Shown: positions 52,166-61,130 of the stretch, in pieces
Position numbering within the stretch: position 1 is the stretch's first letter
Layout: each line of letters starts with the position of its first letter
NCBI RefSeq assembly: GCF_016864375.1
Contig: NZ_CP069357.1
Location: forward strand, 372,001-436,000
Direction: 5' to 3'
Length of the DNA: 64,000 bases
From: Microvirga sp. VF16
GTDB taxonomy: Bacteria > Pseudomonadota > Alphaproteobacteria > Rhizobiales > Beijerinckiaceae
Notes under the pieces: model-generated
The model's database searches: none
Seen by the model: the letters and a program-made list of their open reading frames with translations, nothing else
What the model was told of the DNA's origin: nothing
Position numbers and translations under genes: made by a program

Positions 52166-52941
52166 TCGGCTCCGTTCGGCGGTTGTCTCGCGTCATGGAT
52201 CAACTTCCGCAGCGCCGGCAGATCCATCAGTCCGGGGGCGACCCAGTCTCCAATGATCCAGCTTGGTGTTCCTGTAATCCGCAACTCGCCCGCCAGCGTG
52301 AGACTACGCTTGCCCATCTGCGCAATCTTTGGGTCATCCATGTCCTGCTTAAGACGATCGAGATCAAGGCCGACATCTTGCGCGACCTGAAACGTGGTAC
52401 TCTCCGCGGCGGCGCTTGAGTGAGCCATCATAGCCTTGTGAAAGAGACCATACTTCCCTTGCTTGTGAGAGACCAACGCCGCACGAGCCGCAAACGCCGA
52501 CCGGGGTCCTAGGATTGGAAACTCCTTGTACACGGCCCGTAACCTTCCATCGGCGTCCTGCGCCTGCTCAAGCGCGGACGCCGCCCTTCGGCAGTAGAGG
52601 CAGTTGTAGTCAAACAACTCGACCACGCTGACATTCCCGTTCGGATTGCCTCCGACAGGGGAGGTCGGATCATTGAAAATTTCGTCGCGGTGTTTGGCGA
52701 TTGCTGTTATCAGCTCATCGCCTTCCTTAGCTTTCTGGTGCTCCTCAAGGCGTTCGACGGCTTCTAGGATCACCTCGGGACTGCGAAGGAGATGCTCGCG
52801 GGCCTGCGCCTCGAAGTTATGCTGAACCCGCAAATTCGCGTCGAAGACGCCGGACGCGATAAGCACCACCATCCCGGAGAGGAGCATGGCGATGACGGAA
52901 AGAGCCACGGAGGTGGCGGTCCAAAGTTTCACCTTAAGCAT
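52162..52941 (-). CDS. DsbA-family periplasmic oxidoreductase, CLYC site
   Basis: The 259-residue product has an N-terminal anchor (TATSVALSVIAMLLSGMVVLIASGVF) and a helical region AREHLLRSPEVILEAVERLEEHQKA. The DsbA/ScsC fold has active site FDYNCLYCRRAA and cis-Pro loop RITGTPSWII. The CLYC motif differs from the CPYC of the protein at 18073 and may change its redox potential. It overlaps ccdA by four bases, which indicates that CcdA keeps it reduced, as ScsB does ScsC. The ATG at 52941 has no strong ribosome binding site, and the frame is open to 53010. Confidence 0.88.
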   Translation of the reverse strand: MLKVKLWTATSVALSVIAMLLSGMVVLIASGVFDANLRVQHNFEAQAREHLLRSPEVILEAVERLEEHQKAKEGDELITAIAKHRDEIFNDPTSPVGGNPNGNVSVVELFDYNCLYCRRAASALEQAQDADGRLRAVYKEFPILGPRSAFAARAALVSHKQGKYGLFHKAMMAHSSAAAESTTFQVAQDVGLDLDRLKQDMDDPKIAQMGKRSLTLAGELRITGTPSWIIGDWVAPGLMDLPALRKLIHDARQPPNGAE

Positions 52942-53010
52942 AGCAAATGCTGGGATGATGTATGTACACGTAGAATTCAGGAGCCATGTCGGCTCGGTTG
53001 TCCTCCGCAA

Positions 53011-53643
53011 TCATTGCGGATTACCCGCATTTCTATCCGCTTGTGCGGCCGCTGTGGTGGTGTTCGCCAAGTACTTCTTTAGCGCATCCGGCCCTTTGTT
53101 GAAGAACGTATAAGAGAGCGTTATCGATGAAATACCGCGCTGCTCATGATCTTCCGCGATGGCAGGGTCGACGAAAAACGAGACGGGGAATTCCTTCTCC
53201 TCGCCCGGCATGAGCAACTGCTCGGTGAAGCAGAAGCACGCGACCTTGGTGAAGTACGGGCCTGCCTGAAATGGCACTACATTGTGGGTGGCAGTGCCGA
53301 GCACCGGGCGATTGGTGATGTTCCGGGCCTTGTAGGCGACCAGAGCTGTCTCGCCCAAGAAGACTTCGACCGGCGCCGGAGCCTCGAAGATCCATCCCAT
53401 GCCGGCAGCAACGTTGGCATCGAATCGCACCGTAAATTTCCGCTCGGATCGGGCTGCCGCGGCAGCGGCCACCTGCGTGGTGCCACCGTATCCTGTTACC
53501 TTGCAGAAGAGATCATAGAGCGGGACCGCCGCGAAGCTGACGCCGACCATGCTGGCCGCCACCGCCGCAAGCCACGCCGCCGTCACCCCTTTGCGACGCG
53601 ATGAGGACCTGTGGTCGACAGAGCCTCGAGCCGTGTCTGACAT
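53011..53643 (-). CDS. ctaG: Cytochrome c oxidase assembly protein Cox11/CtaG
   Basis: The 210-residue protein has an N-terminal helix (GVTAAWLAAVAASMVGVSFAAVPLYDLFCKVTGYGGTTQ) and a periplasmic immunoglobulin-like domain. The copper site is KVACFCFTEQLLMPGEEKEFPVSFFVDP (CFCF). It delivers Cu(I) to the CuB centre of cytochrome c oxidase subunit I. AGGAG precedes the ATG at 53643. Oxidase genes themselves are not in the window. The neighbour genes encode Sco (CuA delivery) and thiol reductases, so this is an oxidase assembly set. Confidence 0.93.
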   Translation of the reverse strand: MSDTARGSVDHRSSSRRKGVTAAWLAAVAASMVGVSFAAVPLYDLFCKVTGYGGTTQVAAAAAARSERKFTVRFDANVAAGMGWIFEAPAPVEVFLGETALVAYKARNITNRPVLGTATHNVVPFQAGPYFTKVACFCFTEQLLMPGEEKEFPVSFFVDPAIAEDHEQRGISSITLSYTFFNKGPDALKKYLANTTTAAAQADRNAGNPQ

Positions 53644-53849
53644 TCTTGCTCCTGGTGTTCCGATCCGGGCATGGCTGGATGATGACGGATTAGGCTGGTG
53701 CAACGAAAAGATGCCTCCGGGCAAGACTCATGGTGCGTGCAAAGCTATGGCCCTTGATCACATTGCGCCGACGCGGTGCGATGCATCGCCGACACCGCCC
53801 CGTCGGCAATGGAGCCGGGGACGGAAGAGGCAGCAAACATGGGAGATCG

Positions 53850-54536
53850 TCAGAACCGCGAGCGGAGGCGTTCCCAGAGCGATCGTTTATCGTGCTTGTC
53901 ATGATCGTTCACGAGAGCGTTGATGTATGTCACGAGGTTCGTCCGCTCGAACCGCAGGCCGTGGAAATTCGCGCGCCAGCGCCCCTCCCGGTCGATCACG
54001 TGCGTGACGACTCCGTGCATCTGCATCCCGTCGTCTGTCTTGGTGAACTTGTGCCCAAACTGCTCTGCGAGCTTGCGCGTCGCGTCCTCGGCCATTCCCG
54101 GGGTCGTCGTTAAGAAAGCCCAGTTGTCCAGCTTCAGGCCCCGGGACTCGCCATAGGCCCGGAGAATGTCGGGGGTGTCCCGCTCTGGGTCGGTGGTGAT
54201 GCTGAGGAACTGCACCTGGTTGCGCATCGGCGTCGAATTGATCATCTCCTGGATTTGGGCGATCAGCTCGGCGTGGAGCGGGCATACATCCGTGCAGCCG
54301 ACGTAAATAAAGTGGAGAACAACCACCTTTCCGCGGAGATCAGACAAGCGATAGGCTTTTCCATTCGCATCCTGGAGGGCAAAGTCCGGTGCAGGACGAT
54401 CCTTCACCTCGAAATACAGTTCTTTCTTGTGAAGTTCGTTCTGCAGGCTGTCGAGCGAGTGGGCGAGAGTGGGGACGGGTGTCACGGCTATCAGAGCGAG
54501 GGAGGCCGAGATGACGAGTAGCGATGGCAGTCTCAT
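53850..54536 (-). CDS. SCO1/SenC-family copper chaperone
   Basis: The 228-residue exported protein has a signal sequence (MRLPSLLVISASLALIAVTPVPTLA) and a thioredoxin-like SCO domain. The copper-binding CxxxC is FIYVGCTDVCPLHAEL, and the distant His is in GMQMHGVVTHVIDREG. It inserts copper into the CuA site of cytochrome oxidase or keeps its cysteines reduced. The ATG at 54536 is better spaced from AAGAAG than the one at 54545. It lies upstream of Cox11 on the same strand. Confidence 0.92.
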   Translation of the reverse strand: MRLPSLLVISASLALIAVTPVPTLAHSLDSLQNELHKKELYFEVKDRPAPDFALQDANGKAYRLSDLRGKVVVLHFIYVGCTDVCPLHAELIAQIQEMINSTPMRNQVQFLSITTDPERDTPDILRAYGESRGLKLDNWAFLTTTPGMAEDATRKLAEQFGHKFTKTDDGMQMHGVVTHVIDREGRWRANFHGLRFERTNLVTYINALVNDHDKHDKRSLWERLRSRF

Positions 54537-54628
54537 GACGTACATTCTTCTTGTTTCGCAGGTTCTACGGTGCAGGGTTGCAGGTGGTCCGCACTGGGTC
54601 GTTCCGGTCTAGCCAACCGGTTGGGAGA

Positions 54629-55015
54629 TCAATGATGGTGTCTTGTCGAGACCACGGAGCCGACGAGAAGGTCCTGAGGTTGGTCGCGATCCTTGCCGAG
54701 GCTCTGGCCCGCAGCGCCCTCAATGATGTCAGTCCGGGTGGATGAGCCTTCCCCCACACCAGACGCCACGCTGGTGTCCGCCTTCTTGCACGTATGGCTT
54801 ACGCAAAGCCCTAAGGCGCACATGATCGCGCAAGGCGCGAAGCTGACGAGCAGTGGCGCAACACCAACGGCCACCAGCCATGGCCAACCAAGCCAAAGCG
54901 CTGGGACAGCCAACGTGATGGCAGCTGCAACACGAGCGCGGGGACCGCGCAACTGGTGACGCAGATAGAGGCCGACGTCCCGGCTCACGGACGACCTGTG
55001 TGTCGACGTATTCAT
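54629..55015 (-). CDS. Small membrane protein, paralogue of 25769 gene
   Basis: The 128-residue product MNTSTHRSSVSRDVGLYLRH has two hydrophobic segments, AAAITLAVPALWLGWPWLVAVGVAPLLVSF and APCAIMCALGLCVSHTC. A Ser/Thr-rich tail follows. It is homologous to the protein at 25769-26086 through WLVAVGVAPLLVSFAPCAIMCALGLC. It has four cysteines, close to a copper/thiol assembly set, so a metal or redox role is possible. It starts at 55015 after AAAGAAAGAG. Confidence 0.7.
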   Translation of the reverse strand: MNTSTHRSSVSRDVGLYLRHQLRGPRARVAAAITLAVPALWLGWPWLVAVGVAPLLVSFAPCAIMCALGLCVSHTCKKADTSVASGVGEGSSTRTDIIEGAAGQSLGKDRDQPQDLLVGSVVSTRHHH

Positions 55016-55129
55016 TCGCTCTTTCTTTGTTGGTTGGAGAGCCCGACTGGGCCAGCAATCCCAGTCGCAAAGCCCTCCCTTGACGCTTGTATGCTCGTCA
55101 TCGGGCCTCCGTGTTCTGACCAGCATTCT

Positions 55130-55777
55130 TCAGATCCTAGCATTCGATACAGGCTCGAGGTAGCGCCGGATTTGAGCGATTGTTGCAGGACTGTCCCATG
55201 CCGCCGGCCCGGCCAGCCGCCCGATCTCACGCCCTTCACGGTCGATCAGGAGGGTCGTCGGCACCCCGACGATCGCAAGCGCCCGCATCGCGGCACCGGG
55301 CTGGTCGAGATAGGTGCGGAGATTCTTGACTCCAATCTTGGAGAAGAAATCTTCGACGGCTGGTCGCCCCTTGCGGTCGATGGACAAGGCAACGACCTCA
55401 AAGTCAGGACCGCCCAGGGCCGCCTGGAGCCGATCGAGGGTCGGCATCTCTTCTCGGCAGGGCACGCACCAGGTTGCCCAGACATTCAGCAGGACCACCT
55501 TGCCCCTGAAGGCGCCCAGATCAAGCTGTTTTCCCTCAGCGTCCACGAAGGTTAGTGCCGGGATTGACTTCGGTCCGCTAAGGGGAATGGGGTCGGCACT
55601 GGAGATGGCTGCAGCTGGCTCCGGCCGCGCCTGTCGGAGAAGGATTATGGCCGTCCCGCTTGTCGCCACCAGGAGCGCCACGGCCGCCGTGACGACCGCC
55701 AGCGCCCGCCGATTTGACGAGGCACGGCCAGGGTGGTGATCCGCCGGATCCAGGCGGGTCGAGCCAAGCTGGTTCAT
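55130..55777 (-). CDS. TlpA-like membrane-anchored thioredoxin
   Basis: The 215-residue protein has one N-terminal membrane helix (ALAVVTAAVALLVATSGTAIILL) and a periplasmic thioredoxin fold with active site LLNVWATWCVPCREEMPTLDRLQ (WCVPC). It also has the cis-proline segment IVGVPTTLLIDREG. TlpA reduces Sco and CuA cysteines or apocytochromes, which matches the Sco and Cox11 genes beside it. A copy of the 23-bp motif (55836-55858) lies 59 bases before the start on the same strand. Confidence 0.9.
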   Translation of the reverse strand: MNQLGSTRLDPADHHPGRASSNRRALAVVTAAVALLVATSGTAIILLRQARPEPAAAISSADPIPLSGPKSIPALTFVDAEGKQLDLGAFRGKVVLLNVWATWCVPCREEMPTLDRLQAALGGPDFEVVALSIDRKGRPAVEDFFSKIGVKNLRTYLDQPGAAMRALAIVGVPTTLLIDREGREIGRLAGPAAWDSPATIAQIRRYLEPVSNARI

Positions 55778-56466
55778 GTGAAAGAGTCTCTAACCTTATG
55801 GTCTCCTGGCTAAATTTCGGACAAAAAGGCAGACTGGTTACATCTTCACGTTAATGTGATCAGGGAGCCCGGCGGAGACTGGTGTGGGGTTGGCATCAAT
55901 ACGTCAAAGCTTATCGTGAACTCCGATGCCTAAATCGTACTGTGCTTAGGTAGCGGGCAGCCGCGCAGACGACGGCCATTGCTGGTGCAACGGGACTGTT
56001 TGTATCCAAGGGCCCTGGTGGCTGCTATCACCTACGGGGGCGTCGCCACCTCCTGTTTGCATCTTCGTTGGGCCACGCGGACTGAGGCTGCCCCGGCGAA
56101 CTGCCGGGCACTCTTGGCGTTCGGCCAGTCGCAGCTGAGGCGAGAGCCAGCGCCGTCCAACACGTTCGCTGCTGTCCATCGCCATCGCCCCAGAATTTTA
56201 CACGTGCCGTGTAACCGGTTTGCGCATCCTATCGAACTACCCGAAAGGGCATGGTCGGTGCTCCAGGAAGGAGAGGCAGAAATTGCATTTTGATCGCAGG
56301 TCTTGCCGTGCTCGCGTGTTGGACGCTCAAGCCCCAACTTGACGCCAGCGTCCATGGAACCAAGTCCTCGATTCAATCATGCTTTGGACTCGGTCCCTCC
56401 TCAGTTCGAACCTTCTCAGCCACTAGGAGTTCTTTCTCCGCCAGAGCGAAAATGAGGTTCCCGCTC
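55778..56466. other. Divergent intergenic region
   Basis: About 690 bases separating tlpA and the fusion gene. It contains a copy of the 23-bp motif at 55836-55858 and otherwise no supported gene. Confidence 0.4.
55836..55858 (-). promoter_or_regulatory. 23-bp upstream motif, copy C
   Basis: On the minus strand CACATTAACGTGAAGATG continues into TAACC and points at tlpA. Confidence 0.6.
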
Positions 56467-59148
56467 ATGACGCCCCAGCCCCTGATGGCTGCAGAAGCAA
56501 AGGCCACTGAAGACAAGCCGGTCGTGCTGATCACGGGGGCCAGCGGCTTTATCGGCAGCGCCGTCATCAAGCGCTTGTCCGACCGCTCTACGCTTGTCGG
56601 TCTTGATCGCGCCGGTCCCCCTGACCCGCCGGCACCAGCTCACGCTGTCGATCTTGACTTGAGCTCCGGCGAAAAGCTGGCTGCTGCGCTTGACGAGGTG
56701 CGGCGCCGCTTTGGCAGAAGCATCGCCTCGGTCGTGCATCTGGCCGCCTACTATGACATCTCGGGCGAGGCCAACCCGCTCTACGACAAGATCACTGTCG
56801 AGGGTACACGAAGGCTGATCGACGGGCTCCAGGCATTCGAGGTCGAGCAGTTCGTCTTCGCCAGCACGATGTTGGTGCACAAGCCGACCGATCGGCCGGA
56901 CGAGACCATCAACGAAGACTCACCCATCGAACCGACCTGGGCCTATCCGGAGTCGAAGGTGCGCACGGAAGCCCTGCTGCGCGAGCGGCGCGGCCGCATC
57001 CCGGTCGTGATGCTGCGCATTGCCGGCGTCTACGACGACCTCGGCCACTCGCCGTTCATTGCCGAGCAGGTGGCGCGGATCTACGAGCACCGGCTCGTTG
57101 CCCACTTCTACCCCGGCATGCTCTGTGCGGGGCAATCGTTTGTTCACCTCGACGACCTCACCGATGCGATCGCCCGCCTCATTGATCGCCGTCGTGAGCT
57201 GCCCTCCGAGCTGCCGCTGCTTGTCGGCGAACCGGAGGTCCTCGGCTACGCCGAGGTACAAAATATCACCGGTGAAGCCATGCATGGCGAGGACTGGACC
57301 ACAATCCGCGTCCCAAAAGCTCTCGCCATGGCGGGCGCGTGGGTTCAGAATGAGGTGCTTGGTGCCGACGACTTCATCAAGCCCTGGATGGTCGAGCAGT
57401 CGAACGACCACTATGTGCTCGATATCACGCGGGCCCGCCGCCTGCTCGGCTGGGAGCCGACGCACTCGTTGCGGGAGACACTCCCGAAGATCGTTGCGGC
57501 GTTTAAGCGCAATCCCACCGGATGGTACAAGGCCAACAGACTTAACTCGGCGCTCGTCGCCTGGTACGGCCAGCGGCCAGCGCCGGGAGGGGTGAAGCTG
57601 GGTGAGAAGGATCACGGCTCAGGTCCGCCGCCGGATCGCACACCGCACGAGCACGCCGCCATGGGGCACGCGCCGATGGCAAAAGGCGATCACGCCGGCC
57701 ACGGCGGAATGACGGCTTCCGGCGGCCACGATCATATGGTCATGATGGAAGAGGACGCCCGCCGCACCCGCTGGGCCCACTTCGCCAATATCAGCTTGGG
57801 CTTGTGGCTGGCCGCCAGTCCTCTCGTGTATGACGCCATGACGAGCGAGACGGTGAGCGCCACCGTGCGGGCGGTCACGGCCGAGCGCGGACTGCCGTCG
57901 GTCGAGTGGCGCGCGGGCATCCTGATGGCCAGCGACGTTGTCAGCGGCCTGCTGATCGCCCTGTTCGGCTTTCTCTCGCTGTCTAAGCGCACGGCCTGGT
58001 TCGCGCAGTGGGCGAACACGTTTGTCGGGATCTGGCTCCTGTTTGCACCGCTCCTGTTGTGGAGCCCGAGCGCCGCCCAGTACCAGAACGACCTTCTCGT
58101 CGGCGCGCTGGTGATCGCGTTCTCGGTGCTCGTCCCGATGATGCCGGGCATGAGCATGGAAGGCATGATGGATCCAAAGGTCGTGCCACCGGGATGGACC
58201 TACTGCCCCTCGACCGCGGCGCAACGGCTGCCGATCGCCGCGATGGGACTCATCGGCCTGCTCATCGCGCGCATGCTCACCGCCTACCAGCTCGGACATG
58301 TGGACTATGCCTGGGAGCCGTTCTTCGCAGGCAGCCCCGCCGACCCAAGGAATGGTACCGAGGAGATCATTACGTCATCCGTCTCAAAGGCCTGGCCGAT
58401 TCCCGATGCGGGACTCGGTGCCGTGAGCTACATGCTTGAAATTCTCATGGCGGTCATGGGCACCCGCGACCGCTGGCGCACGATGCCCTGGATGGTGACC
58501 TTCTTCGGGATCCTCGTGATCCCGCTCGGGGTGGTCAGCATCTACTTCATCATCATTCAGCCACTCATCATTGGCACCTGGAGTACGCCGGCGCTCATCG
58601 CCGCGCTCGCCATGTTGATCATGATTCCGTTTGCCGTCGATGAGGTAATCGCGATGGGGCAGTTTCTCTACTGGTCGCACTGTCGCGGAAAGCCGCTCAT
58701 CCGCACCTTTTTCAAAGGCGGCGCCGTTGACCGCGGCCAGGAGGACACGTCGGACGCCCTCGCGAGCCCGGCTGCGTTCTGGACCGACACGTTGCGCGGG
58801 ATCACCCTGCCGTGGACACTCGGCGCCTCGATCGCGATCGGCGCATTTCTGATGCTGACCCGGCTCATCTTCGGCACGTCGGGTGCAATGGCGAACAGCG
58901 ATCATGTGGTTGGCGCACTCACCATCACCGTTGCCATCATTGCGACTGCCGAGGTCGCGCGCCCGTTCCGCTTGATCAACTTTTTGTTCGGCGCCTGGCT
59001 TGTTGTGGCACCCTGGATTCTCGAAGGAGCTTCGACGCTGGCGTCCTTGGCGAGCGTCGCGATTGGGTTGGCCCTCATTGGCCTAAGCCTCCCGCGTGGC
59101 AGGCGAAGCCGCGAACACTACGCTGGTTGGGATCGCTATGTTATTTGA
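56467..59148 (+). CDS. Epimerase-SPW-VKOR-like fusion membrane protein
   Basis: The 893-residue protein joins several parts. Residues of about 18-350 form an NAD-dependent epimerase/dehydratase (VLITGASGFIGSAV, then WAYPESKVRTE with the Tyr and Lys of the SDR site). A His/Met-rich linker follows (HGSGPPPDRTPHEHAAMGHAPMAKGDHAGHGG). SPW-type helices follow (LGLWLAASPLVYD and GIWLLFAPLLLWSP). Then comes a helical segment resembling bacterial VKOR-like domains (GAVSYMLEILMAVMG through QPLIIGTWSTPALIAALAMLIMIPFAVDE), and a last SPW-like pair. Where VKOR-like relatives usually have CxxC this one has STPA. It is a membrane protein with a cytoplasmic or membrane-edge dehydrogenase. The ATG at 56467 is my best guess; starts at 56452 and 56251 are possible. 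Confidence 0.8.
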   Translation: MTPQPLMAAEAKATEDKPVVLITGASGFIGSAVIKRLSDRSTLVGLDRAGPPDPPAPAHAVDLDLSSGEKLAAALDEVRRRFGRSIASVVHLAAYYDISGEANPLYDKITVEGTRRLIDGLQAFEVEQFVFASTMLVHKPTDRPDETINEDSPIEPTWAYPESKVRTEALLRERRGRIPVVMLRIAGVYDDLGHSPFIAEQVARIYEHRLVAHFYPGMLCAGQSFVHLDDLTDAIARLIDRRRELPSELPLLVGEPEVLGYAEVQNITGEAMHGEDWTTIRVPKALAMAGAWVQNEVLGADDFIKPWMVEQSNDHYVLDITRARRLLGWEPTHSLRETLPKIVAAFKRNPTGWYKANRLNSALVAWYGQRPAPGGVKLGEKDHGSGPPPDRTPHEHAAMGHAPMAKGDHAGHGGMTASGGHDHMVMMEEDARRTRWAHFANISLGLWLAASPLVYDAMTSETVSATVRAVTAERGLPSVEWRAGILMASDVVSGLLIALFGFLSLSKRTAWFAQWANTFVGIWLLFAPLLLWSPSAAQYQNDLLVGALVIAFSVLVPMMPGMSMEGMMDPKVVPPGWTYCPSTAAQRLPIAAMGLIGLLIARMLTAYQLGHVDYAWEPFFAGSPADPRNGTEEIITSSVSKAWPIPDAGLGAVSYMLEILMAVMGTRDRWRTMPWMVTFFGILVIPLGVVSIYFIIIQPLIIGTWSTPALIAALAMLIMIPFAVDEVIAMGQFLYWSHCRGKPLIRTFFKGGAVDRGQEDTSDALASPAAFWTDTLRGITLPWTLGASIAIGAFLMLTRLIFGTSGAMANSDHVVGALTITVAIIATAEVARPFRLINFLFGAWLVVAPWILEGASTLASLASVAIGLALIGLSLPRGRRSREHYAGWDRYVI

Positions 59149-59199
59149 ACGAACTTGCCGAGCAGCCGACACACGAAGCCTCCGGGAGAACGCGATGCG

Positions 59200-59546
59200 A
59201 CGCGGTAGCCATCGTGATCGAGTCCACCTGCGGCATCAGCAGGGATGCTGTCGAGCGGTTCGGATCCGACGGTGCCAAGATTGCACTCATCGACTGCAGC
59301 CCCGAGGGAGCAAGTGGCAGTTCGGAGAGTTGGCGATACCCTGTTGGCTAAACCGGACGCGTCACGGCCCACGATGTTCGGGATGGCGTGAACGCCACAA
59401 TCGAGCGCCGGGGTCAGATCGTCATCCTCATCAACAGCGCCGCCATGATGGCCCTCAGGCGGATCGCCAACTCCGGCACTATAGACGGGACATGGCGCGA
59501 GGGAACATTCCGAAGCCGCGAATTTGTCAGGCAGACCGATGAGTGA
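59200..59546 (+). pseudogene. Short-chain dehydrogenase remnant
   Basis: Two frame pieces resemble an SDR N-terminus. One (ending 59351) reads VAIVIESTCGISRDAVERFGSDGAKIALIDCSPEG, a decayed TGxxxGIG motif. The other (59361-59546) reads VTAHDVRDGVNATIERRGQIVILINSAAMMAL, the NAG-like region. The rest is lost. It lies just after the fusion gene. Confidence 0.6.
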
Positions 59547-59690
59547 CTGGAGGGCCTGTAGATCGGGTTCGACCCGGTTGATACCTAGCAAGTTATATCC
59601 ATCCCCAAGAGCGAAGATTCCAGGAGTGCGTTTAGCTGGGACGCGACGACAGACGGGGGCATGCGGTCCACAACAAGGAAAGGACAGAAC

Positions 59691-60134
59691 ATGCAGGCTC
59701 AAGAGATCATGACGGCGAATCCGGCGTGCTGTGCATCGGAAACTCCTATGAAGGATGCGGCCAAGCTTATGGCCGACAAAGATTGTGGTGAACTTCCGGT
59801 GGTTGACGAGCAAGGACGTCCGATCGGGGTCGTGACCGACCGAGACATTTGCTGTCGAGGGCTCGCTGAAGGCAAGTCCCCCGAAACCCCAGTGCGCGAG
59901 GTGATGTCGAGTCCTGTCGTAACCGTCACACCGGGTACGAGCCTTGAGGACTGTTGCAAGACACTCGAGGAAAACCAGATCCGCCGCGTCCCGGTGGTGG
60001 ACGAGAATGGCTCATGCTGCGGGATGGTCTCGCAGGCCGACATCGCCCAGCACGCGCCAGAGAACGAGACTGCCAGGGTCGTTCGTGACGTTTCGCGTCC
60101 CACAGCGGAGGCCTCGCGCGTGGGGTGCTGCTAA
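59691..60134 (+). CDS. CBS-domain pair protein
   Basis: The 147-residue cytoplasmic protein is a pair of CBS domains (MQAQEIMTANPACCASETPMKDAAKLMADKDCGELPVVDEQGRPIGVVTDRD and the second VREVMSSPVVTVTPGTSLEDCCKTLEENQIRRVPVVDENG), with a short C-terminal tail. CBS pairs bind adenine nucleotides and regulate partner proteins. Cysteines are unusually frequent (about ten), including CC pairs and a GCC end, which might respond to metal or redox. AAGGAAAGGAC precedes the ATG. Confidence 0.9.
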   Translation: MQAQEIMTANPACCASETPMKDAAKLMADKDCGELPVVDEQGRPIGVVTDRDICCRGLAEGKSPETPVREVMSSPVVTVTPGTSLEDCCKTLEENQIRRVPVVDENGSCCGMVSQADIAQHAPENETARVVRDVSRPTAEASRVGCC

Positions 60135-60300
60135 TGCCGAAAGGTGATGCACGCAGCCCTGTTAGCCCCGTCAGTACACCTGTCGTAGCGGTGATCTAAC
60201 ACGCGGTTTAAATGGTCACATCACCGATGACGACACCGCATACGATGGGGCTGGTGGTCCAACCGGCCTAGCGTGGATCGGCTGCAGGAGGACTTTAGCA

Positions 60301-60870
60301 ATGGTGACCCAAATCTCGAAAGTTCTGTTCAGCCTGCTTGTCGCAGTGGCCGTGTTGTCGGGCAACCCGCTGACGTCTGAGGCGATGGCGGACGAACCGG
60401 CAGATGAGGTCCTTGCGAGCCGCTTCGCGTACCTCAGTGCGAACGGCAACAGCAACTGCTCCCGCGAGTTCGAAGCCTCGATCGCCACGATGTCATCCAT
60501 GCAGATGCTTCAGGGCTCCTGCTGCAGCCCCATGGACAAGCATCGCTACATCGAACAAGTCCGAGGTCTCAAAGCGTACTGGGGGATATCCGCAATCCCG
60601 ACAGATCCCTATGATATCCCGGCCGGTCTCGCCTCGAAATTGATGACATACTACCCGCTTGAACTCACAGGTACGGAGCAGGAGGCATATGCCTATGCAA
60701 TGGCGAACTCGGACGAGCGCGGGCCATGCTGCTGCCAATGTTGGCGCTGGAAGGTTTATGGCGGGCTCGCGAAGTACCTGATCCGCGAGCACGATTTCAC
60801 TGGCCCGCAGGTCGCCGCAATCTGGGACCTGTCCGATGGGTGCGGCGGCGGCGCAGACCATCACCACTAG
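60301..60870 (+). CDS. Cys-rich secreted protein of unknown function
   Basis: The 189-residue preprotein has a signal peptide (VLFSLLVAVAVLSGNPLTSEAMA). Its mature domain contains NGNSNCSREFEASIATM, LQGSCCSPMDKHRYIEQVRGLKAYWG, DIPAGLASKLMTYYPLELT and ERGPCCCQCWRWKVYGGLAKYLIREHDFTG. It ends CGGGADHHH. It has about nine cysteines and a His tail, good for metal binding, though I do not know the family's function. AGGAGG precedes the ATG. It is the only gene in its strand unit, downstream of the CBS gene by 166 bases. Confidence 0.75.
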   Translation: MVTQISKVLFSLLVAVAVLSGNPLTSEAMADEPADEVLASRFAYLSANGNSNCSREFEASIATMSSMQMLQGSCCSPMDKHRYIEQVRGLKAYWGISAIPTDPYDIPAGLASKLMTYYPLELTGTEQEAYAYAMANSDERGPCCCQCWRWKVYGGLAKYLIREHDFTGPQVAAIWDLSDGCGGGADHHH

Positions 60871-61130
60871 CGCTGTTCCGCCCAACCTCCGCGGTGGCAG
60901 CCGAACCGGCATGGGCAGTGACCACGATGCTGGACGATCGCAGATGCCAGAAAGGCCAGATTCACTGCTCTCGAGCGAGAAAGGCTGTGCGGTCCCAATG
61001 ACCTCGGTTAGGCTCTCCAAGCTTATACTCGAACTGGAAACCGAGCGGCCATTGGGGTGTCTACATGCCTTGGTCGAACTGAAATCGACGGGTAAAGCTT
61101 GTCATTAAGGCCATGGCGGAGACAAAGGCA

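Noticed and set aside
56358..56427. GGAACCAAG and CCACTAG as another end of the TIR family
   Set aside because: The two halves are about 60 bases apart, while the true ends have them within 30 bases.
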